A stretch of 7,612 bases of DNA from Undivivens sp041654215 (GCA_041654215.1 JBAZDY010000077.1:1-7612); one strand, 5' to 3'; counted from the stretch's first letter, positions 1 through 5,961 are shown. The notes: a model not told the origin generated them from the letters alone. Made by a program: numbers and translations.

Positions 1-1
1 C

Positions 2-421
2 GACAATATAGATGAGAAGTGGCTTTCCTTGCGTTACCTGATGATGGACCTTTTACAGAAGGAGCAGAGGCTGCAGCAGGTGGTGAAACTCGTCGGGCCA
101 GACGTCCTGCCGCAGACACAGAGACTGGTGCTGGAGGTATGCCATATTTTCAAGAATACCTTTCTGCAGCAGGCGGCGTTCGACAAGGTGGACACTTATT
201 CTTCGGCGAAGAAGCAGTTCTTGATGCTGAAGACCATTGTGGACTTTTACCACGTCTCGGAAGGACTATTGCAGAAAGGCGTGACCATGGCGGAGATAAA
301 GGGCCTCGGGGTCTATCAGGACGTGATCAGGATGAAATTGCGTTACACAGAGGATGATCTGGATAGCCTGGCCGGTCTTTCGGCCCGGATAGCCGATAGC
401 GTAAAAGAACTGGAGTTTTGA
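2..421 (+). CDS. atpA: V/A-type ATP synthase catalytic subunit A, C-terminal part (5' end outside window)
   Basis: This is the last 139 residues of the catalytic A subunit of a V/A-type ATPase, the rotary enzyme that couples ATP hydrolysis or synthesis to H+ or Na+ movement across the membrane. The reading frame is open from base 2, so the gene starts upstream; the TTG at 29 is an internal leucine codon, not a start. The visible part is the helical C-terminal domain. Family hallmarks are the stretch LVGPDVLPQ, then LQQAAFDKVDTYSS and KKQFLMLKTIVDFY, which match the usual A-subunit tail (GPDALP, FLQQNAFDPVDTY, KQ.LML). The P-loop and catalytic glutamate lie outside the window. The gene ends one base before subunit B, and its last codons hold a GGAG (412-415) at good spacing for the B start. 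Whether the enzyme pumps H+ or Na+ cannot be told without the membrane-ring subunit. Confidence 0.95.
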   Translation, partial: DNIDEKWLSLRYLMMDLLQKEQRLQQVVKLVGPDVLPQTQRLVLEVCHIFKNTFLQQAAFDKVDTYSSAKKQFLMLKTIVDFYHVSEGLLQKGVTMAEIKGLGVYQDVIRMKLRYTEDDLDSLAGLSARIADSVKELEF

Positions 422-422
422 C

Positions 423-1805
423 ATGGGACAACAATATGCTCTCAGGGAATATGTGGGGCTGGAAGAGATAGTCGGCCCCATATTTTTGATCCGCAATACC
501 CATAACGTCGGATACAACGAGGTGGTCGAGATCGCGGACGAATCGGGAAAGATCCGCACCGGCGTTACCCTGGAAGTCGGAAAAGGATACGCGGTGGTGG
601 AGGTGCTGGGCGGGACAAGCGGACTTTCATTGCGCAACAGCAGGATCAGGTTCCGGGAGAAACCCCTCATGTTGGCGGTCTCGGAGGAGATGCTGGGCAG
701 GGTTTTCGACGGCAGGGGGAATCCGCTGGACGGGATGCCCAAGCCGGCGGCCGACGAGATGCTGGACGTCAACGGGCTCGCCATAAATCCGACGGCGCGC
801 GACTATCCGAAGAACATTATCGAGACCGGTATATCGGCCATAGACGTCATGAACACGCTCGTGCGCGGGCAGAAACTTCCGATTTTCTCCGGGAGCGGCA
901 TGCCGCACGACCTGATCGCCACGCAGATCGCCCGTCAGGCGCGCGTCAAGAACGAGAGTTTCTGCGTCGTTTTCGCCGCCATGGGCGTCAAGTACGATAC
1001 CGCGAGGTTCTTTCTGAAGAGTTTCGAGGACAGCGGCGTTTTGGAAAGAGTTACAATGTTTCTCAGTCTCGCCGACAGCCCGTCGATCGAGCGCATCACG
1101 ACGCCGCGCCTGGCCTTGAGCTGCGCCGAATATCTGGCGTTCAGGAAGAACATGCACGTGCTGGTAATCATGACCGATATGTCTAACTATTGCGAAGCGC
1201 TGCGGGAGCTTTCCACTATCAGGGGGGAGATACCGGCCAGAAAGGGATATCCCGGGTATCTTTACAGCGACCTTGCCAGCCTCTACGAACGCGCCGGGAT
1301 GATAAAGGGCGTGAACGGTTCGATCACGCAGCTGCCGATATTGACCATGCCTAACGACGATATCACACATCCCATCCCGGACCTTACCGGCTATATTACG
1401 GAGGGGCAGATAGTGCTGGAGCGCGAGATGTTCAGCCGCGGCATCTATCCTCCCATAGCCGGTCTGCCTTCGCTATCGAGGCTGATGAAAGACAACATCG
1501 GCGAAGGGCTGACGCGGGAGGACCATCCGGCCGTGGCTTCGCAGCTTTTCTCCTGCTACGCCAAGGTGAAGGACATCCGCGCCCTGGCCGCCATAATCGG
1601 CGAAGAAGAGTTGTCTCCTCTCGACAAACTCTACCTGCAGTTCGGCGAATCCTTCGAGCGCAGATTTCTTTCCCAGAAATACGACGAGAGGCGGACGCTG
1701 GAGGAAGGCCTTTCGATAGGGTGGGAGGTCCTTTCTTTGCTTCCCAAGGAAGAACTGCTGCGCATACGCGACGAACATATAGAAAAATACTACGTGCGAA
1801 AATGA
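423..1805 (+). CDS. atpB: V/A-type ATP synthase non-catalytic subunit B
   Basis: Complete 460-residue B subunit, the usual length for the family. B alternates with A in the A3B3 head and carries the non-catalytic nucleotide site. In order: an N-terminal beta-barrel domain (about residues 1-75, with EIVGPIFLI); the FDGRGNPLDG segment near 100; the altered P-loop GSGMPHDL at residues 157-164, where B subunits lack the GKT of catalytic subunits; ERITTPRLAL; MTDMSNYCEALRE from residue 250; and PDLTGYITEGQIVL with the SRLMKDNIGEG segment in the C-terminal half. The ATG at 423 is one base after the stop of subunit A, with GGAG at 412-415, so the two are translated together. The stop overlaps the start of subunit D. 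The degenerate P-loop separates it clearly from catalytic A or F1-beta subunits. Confidence 0.97.
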   Translation: MGQQYALREYVGLEEIVGPIFLIRNTHNVGYNEVVEIADESGKIRTGVTLEVGKGYAVVEVLGGTSGLSLRNSRIRFREKPLMLAVSEEMLGRVFDGRGNPLDGMPKPAADEMLDVNGLAINPTARDYPKNIIETGISAIDVMNTLVRGQKLPIFSGSGMPHDLIATQIARQARVKNESFCVVFAAMGVKYDTARFFLKSFEDSGVLERVTMFLSLADSPSIERITTPRLALSCAEYLAFRKNMHVLVIMTDMSNYCEALRELSTIRGEIPARKGYPGYLYSDLASLYERAGMIKGVNGSITQLPILTMPNDDITHPIPDLTGYITEGQIVLEREMFSRGIYPPIAGLPSLSRLMKDNIGEGLTREDHPAVASQLFSCYAKVKDIRALAAIIGEEELSPLDKLYLQFGESFERRFLSQKYDERRTLEEGLSIGWEVLSLLPKEELLRIRDEHIEKYYVRK

Positions 1806-2419
1806 GAGTAAACGTAGCCGCGACGAAAACCAACCTTTTGAAGATGCGCAAGAGTCTGGATCTCACCCGCGAGGGCTACGAGCTGCTGGACGAGAAGCGC
1901 AGGATATTGATTAACGAGCTTACTTCTCTTGTCCGCGTGATGGACCGTCTGCAGCGTCAGGCTTACGAGAGCCTTCGCCTGGGATATGCCGCGCTTGAAC
2001 AGGCGGTGGTGGCCATGGGACGCAGAAAGGTGGAGGAATTGAGCCTGTCTGTGGAAACGGAGCAGACCATTCGCATCTCGCAGCGCCGCGTTATGGGCGT
2101 GAGCCTCCCCGTGATAGACGCCAAGGTCAAACAGAACTCCCCCTATTTCAGCTGCCCCGGGGTGAGCTTCTACGTTGACGAGACTATAACCAGATTTTCT
2201 TCTTTTGTAGAGATACTCGCTTCACTGGCTGAGAAAAAGATAGCGGTTCTGCGCCTTGCCAGGGAGGTCAAGAAGACCATACGCAAGGTCAACGCCCTGG
2301 AGAAGATATACCTGCCTTACTATAAGGACGGCGTGAAATACATAAATGACAGGCTTGACGAGGAATCCAGGGATGCCTTTTCGATGCTCAAGATCATAAA
2401 GAAGAATCTGGCGCATTAA
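1802..2419 (+). CDS. atpD: V/A-type ATP synthase central-stalk subunit D
   Basis: This 205-residue protein forms the rotating central shaft inside the A3B3 head, equivalent to F1 gamma. The N-terminus VAATKTNLLKMRKSL is the typical D-subunit opening. Long N- and C-terminal helices rich in charged and leucine residues (roughly 10-80 and 130-200) form the antiparallel coiled coil. Between them is the short VMGVSLPVI segment (residues 97-105), matching the MGVxVP motif of the family. I place the start at ATG 1802, which overlaps the stop of subunit B (ATGA), because the family N-terminus begins there. The frame stays open upstream to a GTG at 1721, but that would add a 27-residue extension inside the B gene. 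No strong Shine-Dalgarno sequence precedes 1802, so translation is probably coupled to B. The gene order A-B-D is standard for bacterial and archaeal operons. Confidence 0.95.
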   Translation: MRVNVAATKTNLLKMRKSLDLTREGYELLDEKRRILINELTSLVRVMDRLQRQAYESLRLGYAALEQAVVAMGRRKVEELSLSVETEQTIRISQRRVMGVSLPVIDAKVKQNSPYFSCPGVSFYVDETITRFSSFVEILASLAEKKIAVLRLAREVKKTIRKVNALEKIYLPYYKDGVKYINDRLDEESRDAFSMLKIIKKNLAH

Positions 2420-2436
2420 CGCTATATTTGAATATT

Positions 2437-2441
2437 GGGGG
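2437..2441 (+). promoter_or_regulatory. Ribosome binding site deciding the start of the Usp-like gene
   Basis: A GGGGG run, read on as GGGGGTGAAG, ends five bases before ATG 2447. It favours that ATG over the in-frame TTG at 2435, which overlaps the site, and over the GTG at 2441, which would have no usable site. Confidence 0.6.
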
Positions 2442-2446
2442 TGAAG

Positions 2447-2926
2447 ATGTCGATCAAAACAATAGCTTTAGCGGTGGCGGGTGCGGTATCGGGAGTGCCC
2501 ACGGCGAAATACGCCATTTATCTTGCCAAGCTTATCGGCGCGAGGGTGGCCGGTATTTATGTTATCGACGAGCACAGCGTGACGGAACTGCTGCGCAACC
2601 GCGTGTTCGTGGAGGTGGAAGCCCGCGAATACGAGAAAGAACTGCGGGAGCAGGGAAGCATACTGCTGGAGCGCATCGGGCGCATGGCCGAGGCCAAGGG
2701 GGTCGCTTTCGAGCCGTTCCTTCTTTCCGGGGACGTTCATCGCATGGTCGTCACTAAGACCGCCGAGATCGGCGCCGACCTGCTGGTGTTGGGGAAGATA
2801 AAGGAGTGGGAATCGCGGAAAGAAGTTTTTTACGATCCCGGAGAACAGATATTCCGCGAAGCGCCCTGCCAGGTAGTTTTGGTGCAGAACACCGCTTCGG
2901 CCGAGGCGTTATATAAAGAGATTTGA
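2447..2926 (+). CDS. Universal stress protein (UspA-fold) family protein linked to the V-ATPase operon
   Basis: A 159-residue protein of the UspA fold, a small alpha/beta protein normally dimeric and cytoplasmic. The order fits one Usp domain: strand 1 (IKTIALAV, residues 3-10), helix 1 (AKYAIYLAKLIGA), strand 2 (VAGIYVID), a long charged helix with EAREYEKELREQ, then GADLLVLG ending at G116 and the closing REAPCQVVLVQ. The last two are classic Usp landmarks. The ATP-binding signature G-2x-G-9x-G(S/T) is not intact: G116 is followed by KIKEWESRK, and the only later glycine lies in DPGE (130-133), with the wrong spacing and no following Ser/Thr. The strand-1 Asp that usually contacts adenine is Ala (VAGA instead of VDGS). 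It may therefore not bind ATP. The start lies 27 nt after the subunit D stop, so it is probably cotranscribed; a role at or near the ATPase is only inference. Confidence 0.82.
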   Translation: MSIKTIALAVAGAVSGVPTAKYAIYLAKLIGARVAGIYVIDEHSVTELLRNRVFVEVEAREYEKELREQGSILLERIGRMAEAKGVAFEPFLLSGDVHRMVVTKTAEIGADLLVLGKIKEWESRKEVFYDPGEQIFREAPCQVVLVQNTASAEALYKEI

Positions 2927-2939
2927 GTTCCGGACATAG

Positions 2940-2970
2940 TGCGCTGTTCAGTACGTTTTTAGACAGCGTA
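2940..2970 (+). repeat. Inverted repeat / stem-loop after the Usp gene
   Basis: TGCGCTGT (2940-2947) pairs with ACAGCGTA (2963-2970): 8 pairs including one G-U, around a 15-nt loop holding five T. It is the first structure after the Usp stop, so it may help end the transcript, but no T-run follows the 3' arm. The 3' arm can instead pair with GTACG (2951-2955) through CGTAC (2967-2971). Confidence 0.45.
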
Positions 2971-2974
2971 CAGA

Positions 2975-2999
2975 GTCCGCCAAAGCTTTAGTGGCGGAC
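2975..2999 (+). repeat. REP-like hairpin with CTTTAG apex
   Basis: GTCCGCC (2975-2981) pairs perfectly with GGCGGAC (2993-2999) around an 11-nt loop AAAGCTTTAGT. It lies directly before the first AT-rich repeat copy at 3001. It could double as a terminator for the ATPase/Usp transcript, but there is no T-run on the 3' side. Confidence 0.65.
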
Positions 3000-3000
3000 G

Positions 3001-3025
3001 GTCAAATTTCGACTTTCGATTTTCA
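3001..3025 (+). repeat. AT-rich direct repeat, copy 1 (degenerate TTTCGA heptads)
   Basis: A 25-nt stretch matching 3378-3402 at 21 of 25 positions. Inside it are three degenerate heptads, ATTTCGA (3006-3012), CTTTCGA (3013-3019) and TTTTCAA (3020-3026). It begins one base after the 2975-2999 hairpin. Confidence 0.65.
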
Positions 3026-3038
3026 AATACCGGTAAAC

Positions 3039-3063
3039 GATAGGCGAGCTTTAATCCCCTATC
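3039..3063 (+). repeat. Weak hairpin with CTTTAA apex
   Basis: GATAGG (3039-3044) pairs with CCTATC (3058-3063) around a 13-nt loop containing GAGCTTTAAT. Six pairs alone would be weak, but the layout matches its neighbours with a YTTTAR apex. Confidence 0.4.
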
Positions 3064-3073
3064 CCAGAAATCC

Positions 3074-3089
3074 CCGGGTTTTAACCCGG
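3074..3089 (+). repeat. Near-perfect palindrome with TTTTAA apex
   Basis: CCGGGTT (3074-3080) and AACCCGG (3083-3089) are exact reverse complements with two T between them; in RNA this would be a CCGGG/CCCGG stem with a six-base loop. It is of a type common in dispersed intergenic repeats. Confidence 0.6.
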
Positions 3090-3111
3090 TTGTACCTTGG
3101 CCAATAGGAAT

Positions 3112-3146
3112 AACACTTTGCCCCTGAGTGGAATTGGGCAAGTGTT
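3112..3146 (+). repeat. 11-bp stem-loop with one bulged T
   Basis: AACACTTTGCCC (3112-3123) pairs with GGGCAAGTGTT (3136-3146) once one T is bulged out, around a 12-nt loop. The 3' arm also belongs to a competing small hairpin, CAAGTG (3139-3144) with CACTTG (3147-3152), so the two cannot form together. Confidence 0.55.
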
Positions 3147-3208
3147 CACTTGTGTGAAGCTTCGGGGAGGTCGCCGGAATAAGCAACCAGCCGAATAAAC
3201 GCTGTGTA

Positions 3209-3232
3209 CCGGCGAAGCATTGGCTTCGCCGG
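3209..3232 (+). repeat. Strong 10-bp GC-rich hairpin
   Basis: CCGGCGAAGC (3209-3218) and GCTTCGCCGG (3223-3232) are exact reverse complements around an ATTG tetraloop. This is the strongest stem in the gap. It has no T-run on either side, so it does not look like an ordinary intrinsic terminator in either direction. The nine bases TCGCCGGAA in its 3' arm recur at 3171-3179. Confidence 0.7.
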
Positions 3233-3241
3233 AAAATAGAA

Positions 3242-3271
3242 GGAGCCGCGGGCTTTAGCCTGAGGGGCTCC
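3242..3271 (+). repeat. REP-like nested hairpin with GGCTTTAGCC apex
   Basis: The outer stem is GGAGCC (3242-3247) with GGCTCC (3266-3271). Inside it GGC (3251-3253) pairs with GCC (3258-3260) over a TTTA loop. The CTTTAG apex is shared with the 2975-2999 hairpin. Confidence 0.6.
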
Positions 3272-3276
3272 ACTAC

Positions 3277-3295
3277 CGGTAACGGCTGCGGTAAC
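3277..3295 (+). repeat. Short direct repeat CGGTAAC x2
   Basis: CGGTAAC occurs at 3277-3283 and again at 3289-3295, separated by GGCTG. TACCG (3274-3278) can also pair with CGGTA (3289-3293). The TACCGGTAA at 3274-3282 is also found at 3028-3036. No function is evident. Confidence 0.4.
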
Positions 3296-3344
3296 CAACA
3301 GGACTCAAGCAATCTTTCTTCCCCAAGGGGTCACGCCAATTTTT

Positions 3345-3363
3345 CCTCCCCTTGATGAGGAGG
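3345..3363 (+). repeat. Imperfect hairpin CCTCCCC-TTGAT-GAGGAGG
   Basis: CCTCCCC (3345-3351) pairs with GAGGAGG (3357-3363) apart from one C-A mismatch, around TTGAT. A purine-rich GAGGAGGGG (3367-3375) follows and offers a second 3' partner. It stands just upstream of the second AT-rich repeat, as the 2975-2999 hairpin stands upstream of the first. CCTCCCC-TTGAT-type palindromes are seen as dispersed repeats in other bacteria, from general knowledge. Confidence 0.5.
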
Positions 3364-3377
3364 ATTGAGGAGGGGTG

Positions 3378-3402
3378 GTTAAATCTCGATTTTCGATTAT
3401 CA
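3378..3402 (+). repeat. AT-rich direct repeat, copy 2
   Basis: The second copy of the repeat at 3001-3025, with four mismatches. Its heptads are ATCTCGA (3383-3389), TTTTCGA (3390-3396) and TTATCAG (3397-3403). It is 58 nt upstream of the glgP start, so it may lie within or next to the glgP promoter. Confidence 0.65.
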
Positions 3403-3449
3403 GAAACTAAAAGAAGGGCATCATGATTAATGCTAAAACGCTGTTTTCC

Positions 3450-3456
3450 GGAGGGG
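3450..3456 (+). promoter_or_regulatory. Ribosome binding site of glgP
   Basis: GGAGGGG lies three bases before the ATG (five from the GGAGG core). The in-frame TAA at 3457-3459 directly precedes the ATG and rules out any upstream start. Confidence 0.85.
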
Positions 3457-3459
3457 TAA

Positions 3460-5955
3460 ATGCCCGTTAAATCTGTAAAGAAAAAGAGCCGCGCGTCGAC
3501 CAAGAAATGGGACCCTATATACAAAGGGATGAGCAAGGACGCCCTGAAGATTTCCTTTAGGAACAACCGTCAGTATACCCTGGCCAAGGACAAGTATACC
3601 GCGACCGAATACGATAATTTTATGGCTATGGCGATAGCTACCCGCGATCGCCTGGTAGAACGCTGGATATTGACGCAGCAGAATTATCACAGAAAAAACC
3701 TTAAGCGGGTTTATTATCTTTCCATGGAATTCCTTCCCGGCCGTCTGCTGGCTGATAATATCATAAATCTCGGTATGCAGAAGGAAGCGCAGTATGCCCT
3801 TAAGGACATGGGAATGAATTACGAGGAGCTTATCGACCAGGAAAAGGACGCCGGGCTCGGCAACGGCGGCCTCGGCAGGCTGGCGGCCTGTTTCCTGGAT
3901 TCGATGGCCACGCTGGGTATTCCGGCGCACGGTTACGGCATACGTTACGATTACGGAATATTCAAACAGCGCATAGTGGGAGGATGTCAGGTTGAATCTC
4001 CGGACGAATGGCTGAAGCAAGGCAATCCCTGGGAGATCGCCAGGCCGGAATACACGGTAAAAATAAAATTCTACGGCAATACCTATATGTCGCAAGACAA
4101 AGACGGCCGTCTGCGAGTGGAGTGGCGCGATACGCAGAACGTGCTGGCCATGCCCTACGACATCCCGGTACCGGGTTTCGAGAACAATGTCGTCAACACT
4201 CTGCGCCTCTGGTCGGCGCGCGGCACCGAGGAATTCGACCTGGGTTATTTTAACGACGGAGACTACGAAAAAGCGGTTTACAGTAAGCTTTTCTCGGAGA
4301 ACATCTCCAAGGTCCTTTATCCCAATGACGGGGTCAGCCAGGGGAGGCTGCTCAGGCTCAAACAGGAATATTTTTTCACCGCGGCTTCCATCTCGGACAT
4401 CATACGCCGTTTCAAGGTCGAGAATACGGATTTCCGCACCCTGCCGGATAAGGTCGCCATTCAGCTCAACGATACGCATCCGGCGCTGGCGCTGGTCGAG
4501 TTTATGCGCATACTTATAGACGAGGAACGCCTGGAATGGGAGACCGCCTGGGACATCACCGTGCGCACCTTCGCCTACACCAACCATACGGTAATGCCGG
4601 AGGCGCTGGAATGTTGGCAGGTCCCGCTTTTAGAGAGCCTTCTGCCGAGGCACATGCAGATAATCTACGAAATAAATTCCCGTTTCCTGCGCCAGGTTAT
4701 GAGCCGTTTTCCCTCCGAGCCGCAGAAACTCTCGAGGATGTCGCTGATAGAAGAAGGCGAAGTGAAACGCGTGCGCATGTCCTATCTTTGCGTCGTCGGC
4801 AGTCATTCCGTCAACGGCGTGTCGCGTCTCCATACCGAGATATTGAAGAAACAGCTTTTCCGCGATTTCTTCGAGTTTTCGCCGGGAAAATTCAACAACA
4901 AGACCAACGGCATAACGCAGCGGCGCTGGCTGAAAAAATCCAATCCCGGTTTGTCCGACTTGATCACCGGAGCCATAGGGAAAAAGTGGCTGACGAATCT
5001 TTATGAGCTGAAGAATCTGGAGAGATTTGCCTCCGACGCCTCTTTTCGCAGGAAATGGCAGGAAGTCAAGGCGCAGAACAAACGGGCGCTTACCGAACAC
5101 GTGCGCCGGATGACCGGGATAATCATCGACCCCGATTCCATATTCGACGTCCAGGTGAAACGTATCCATGAATATAAACGCCAGACGCTTTTTTGCCTTT
5201 ATATAATTTCCCGTTATCTTGATCTTAAGAAGAACAAGGAAAAAGAGATAGTCCCCAGGACATTTTTGTTCAGCGGCAAGGCCGCGCCGGGATACTTTAT
5301 GGCCAAACTGATCATCAGATTTATCAACAGCATAGCGGCGGTGATAAACGGGGATAGGGAGATGGAAGACAAAATGAAGGTGATCTTCCTGGAGAATTAC
5401 GGGGTTTCCCTGGCGGAAAAAATATTTCCGGCCAGCGACCTTTCCGAGCAGATATCCACCGCAGGCACCGAGGCCTCCGGCACCGGATGCATGAAGTTTA
5501 TGATGAACGGCGCCCTGACCATCGGGACACTGGACGGCGCTAACGTAGAGATAGCCGAAGCGGTAGGCAGTGAGAACATATTTATTTTCGGGATGCAGGC
5601 CGAGGAGATAAACAGGATCCACGCCAAAGGGTATAACCCGCAGGAATACATTTCCCGCTCTCCGGCGCTAAAGGAGATATTGAAGCTGGTGAGGTCGGAT
5701 TTCTTTTCTCCTTCGGAACCGGGAACGTTCGAGCCTCTGGTGCAGAGCCTGATGAACAACGATCCTTTCATGGCCTGCGGAGATTTCGAATCTTATTGCA
5801 AGACCCAGGAAGCAGTTTCCAGGGCGTATCTCGACAGGAAAAGCTGGGCCCAGAAATCCATTCTCAACACCGCGCGTTCCGGCAAGTTTTCCAGCGACCG
5901 TACCATAGAAGAATACGCGATGGATATCTGGAAAGTGGCCTGCGAGAAGAGATAA
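3460..5955 (+). CDS. glgP: Glycogen/maltodextrin phosphorylase (GT35)
   Basis: An 831-residue cytoplasmic enzyme that splits alpha-1,4-glucan with phosphate to release glucose-1-phosphate, using pyridoxal phosphate (PLP). Its length and residue numbering track the animal and bacterial enzymes closely. Landmarks: GLGNGGLGRLAACF from residue 132 (glycine loop); NDTHPALALVEFMRIL around 337; TNHTVMPEALE with H376; NGITQRRWL; VQVKRIHEYKRQ with K567, R568 and K573 at the phosphate site; and the phosphorylase signature EASGTGCMKFMMN (671-683) with the PLP lysine K679. These correspond to rabbit H377, K568, R569, K574 and K680, known from the family. One oddity is Cys677 where Asn is usual. A basic N-terminal tail (KSVKKKSRASTKK) precedes the conserved part. 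The upstream 533-nt gap implies its own promoter. No other glycogen gene is in the window, so glycogen versus maltodextrin preference is open. Confidence 0.97.
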   Translation: MPVKSVKKKSRASTKKWDPIYKGMSKDALKISFRNNRQYTLAKDKYTATEYDNFMAMAIATRDRLVERWILTQQNYHRKNLKRVYYLSMEFLPGRLLADNIINLGMQKEAQYALKDMGMNYEELIDQEKDAGLGNGGLGRLAACFLDSMATLGIPAHGYGIRYDYGIFKQRIVGGCQVESPDEWLKQGNPWEIARPEYTVKIKFYGNTYMSQDKDGRLRVEWRDTQNVLAMPYDIPVPGFENNVVNTLRLWSARGTEEFDLGYFNDGDYEKAVYSKLFSENISKVLYPNDGVSQGRLLRLKQEYFFTAASISDIIRRFKVENTDFRTLPDKVAIQLNDTHPALALVEFMRILIDEERLEWETAWDITVRTFAYTNHTVMPEALECWQVPLLESLLPRHMQIIYEINSRFLRQVMSRFPSEPQKLSRMSLIEEGEVKRVRMSYLCVVGSHSVNGVSRLHTEILKKQLFRDFFEFSPGKFNNKTNGITQRRWLKKSNPGLSDLITGAIGKKWLTNLYELKNLERFASDASFRRKWQEVKAQNKRALTEHVRRMTGIIIDPDSIFDVQVKRIHEYKRQTLFCLYIISRYLDLKKNKEKEIVPRTFLFSGKAAPGYFMAKLIIRFINSIAAVINGDREMEDKMKVIFLENYGVSLAEKIFPASDLSEQISTAGTEASGTGCMKFMMNGALTIGTLDGANVEIAEAVGSENIFIFGMQAEEINRIHAKGYNPQEYISRSPALKEILKLVRSDFFSPSEPGTFEPLVQSLMNNDPFMACGDFESYCKTQEAVSRAYLDRKSWAQKSILNTARSGKFSSDRTIEEYAMDIWKVACEKR

Positions 5956-5961
5956 GGAGAG

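Larger units (their letters stand above)
2927..3459. other. 533-nt palindrome-rich intergenic region without a credible gene
   Basis: No reading frame here has a convincing ribosome site or a recognisable protein. The stretch is instead packed with inverted repeats (listed separately) at roughly 2940-2970, 2975-2999, 3039-3063, 3074-3089, 3112-3146, 3209-3232, 3242-3271 and 3345-3363. It also holds two copies of an AT-rich repeat at 3001-3025 and 3378-3402. I found no match to tRNA, tmRNA, RNase P, SRP RNA or a riboswitch I know. The simplest reading is a pile-up of REP/MITE-like repeats between the ATPase operon and glgP. The region must also hold the end of the upstream transcript and the glgP promoter, neither of which I can place with confidence. 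Confidence 0.7.

Noticed and set aside
627..1370. Minus-strand 247-codon open frame opposite subunit B
   Set aside because: Antisense to a highly conserved ATPase gene, with no recognisable motif.
1721..1801. N-terminal extension of subunit D from GTG 1721
   Set aside because: The extra residues fall inside subunit B and do not resemble the D family, whose typical N-terminus starts at ATG 1802.
2428..2757. 109-codon + strand frame overlapping the Usp gene
   Set aside because: Rich in Gly/Arg, typical of an out-of-frame reading; the overlapping frame has clear Usp landmarks.
3140..3300. Possible riboswitch (c-di-GMP-like GCAACC and GGTAACC strings) upstream of glgP
   Set aside because: The strings are too short and not in the order or spacing of the known aptamer; the local stems do not build its three-way fold.
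2959..3312. Minus-strand 117-codon open frame in the intergenic gap
   Set aside because: It runs straight through several palindromes, has low-complexity proline/leucine content and no recognisable domain, and I saw no supporting ribosome site. It is more likely chance openness of repeat DNA.
3321..3330. CCCCAAGGGG as a further hairpin
   Set aside because: Only three or four pairs around a minimal loop; too short to count as an independent structure.
3411..3439. Sigma-70-like promoter before glgP with TGCTAAAAC as extended -10
   Set aside because: TAAAAC matches only four of six consensus positions and there is no -35-like hexamer at the right spacing.
3433..4587. Minus-strand 384-codon open frame opposite glgP
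   Set aside because: It lies wholly antisense to a clearly identified gene and its start region, and shows no known domain. Long antisense frames are expected opposite GC-rich coding sequence.
4630..5622. Minus-strand 330-codon open frame opposite glgP
   Set aside because: Same reasoning: a shadow of the conserved phosphorylase frame.
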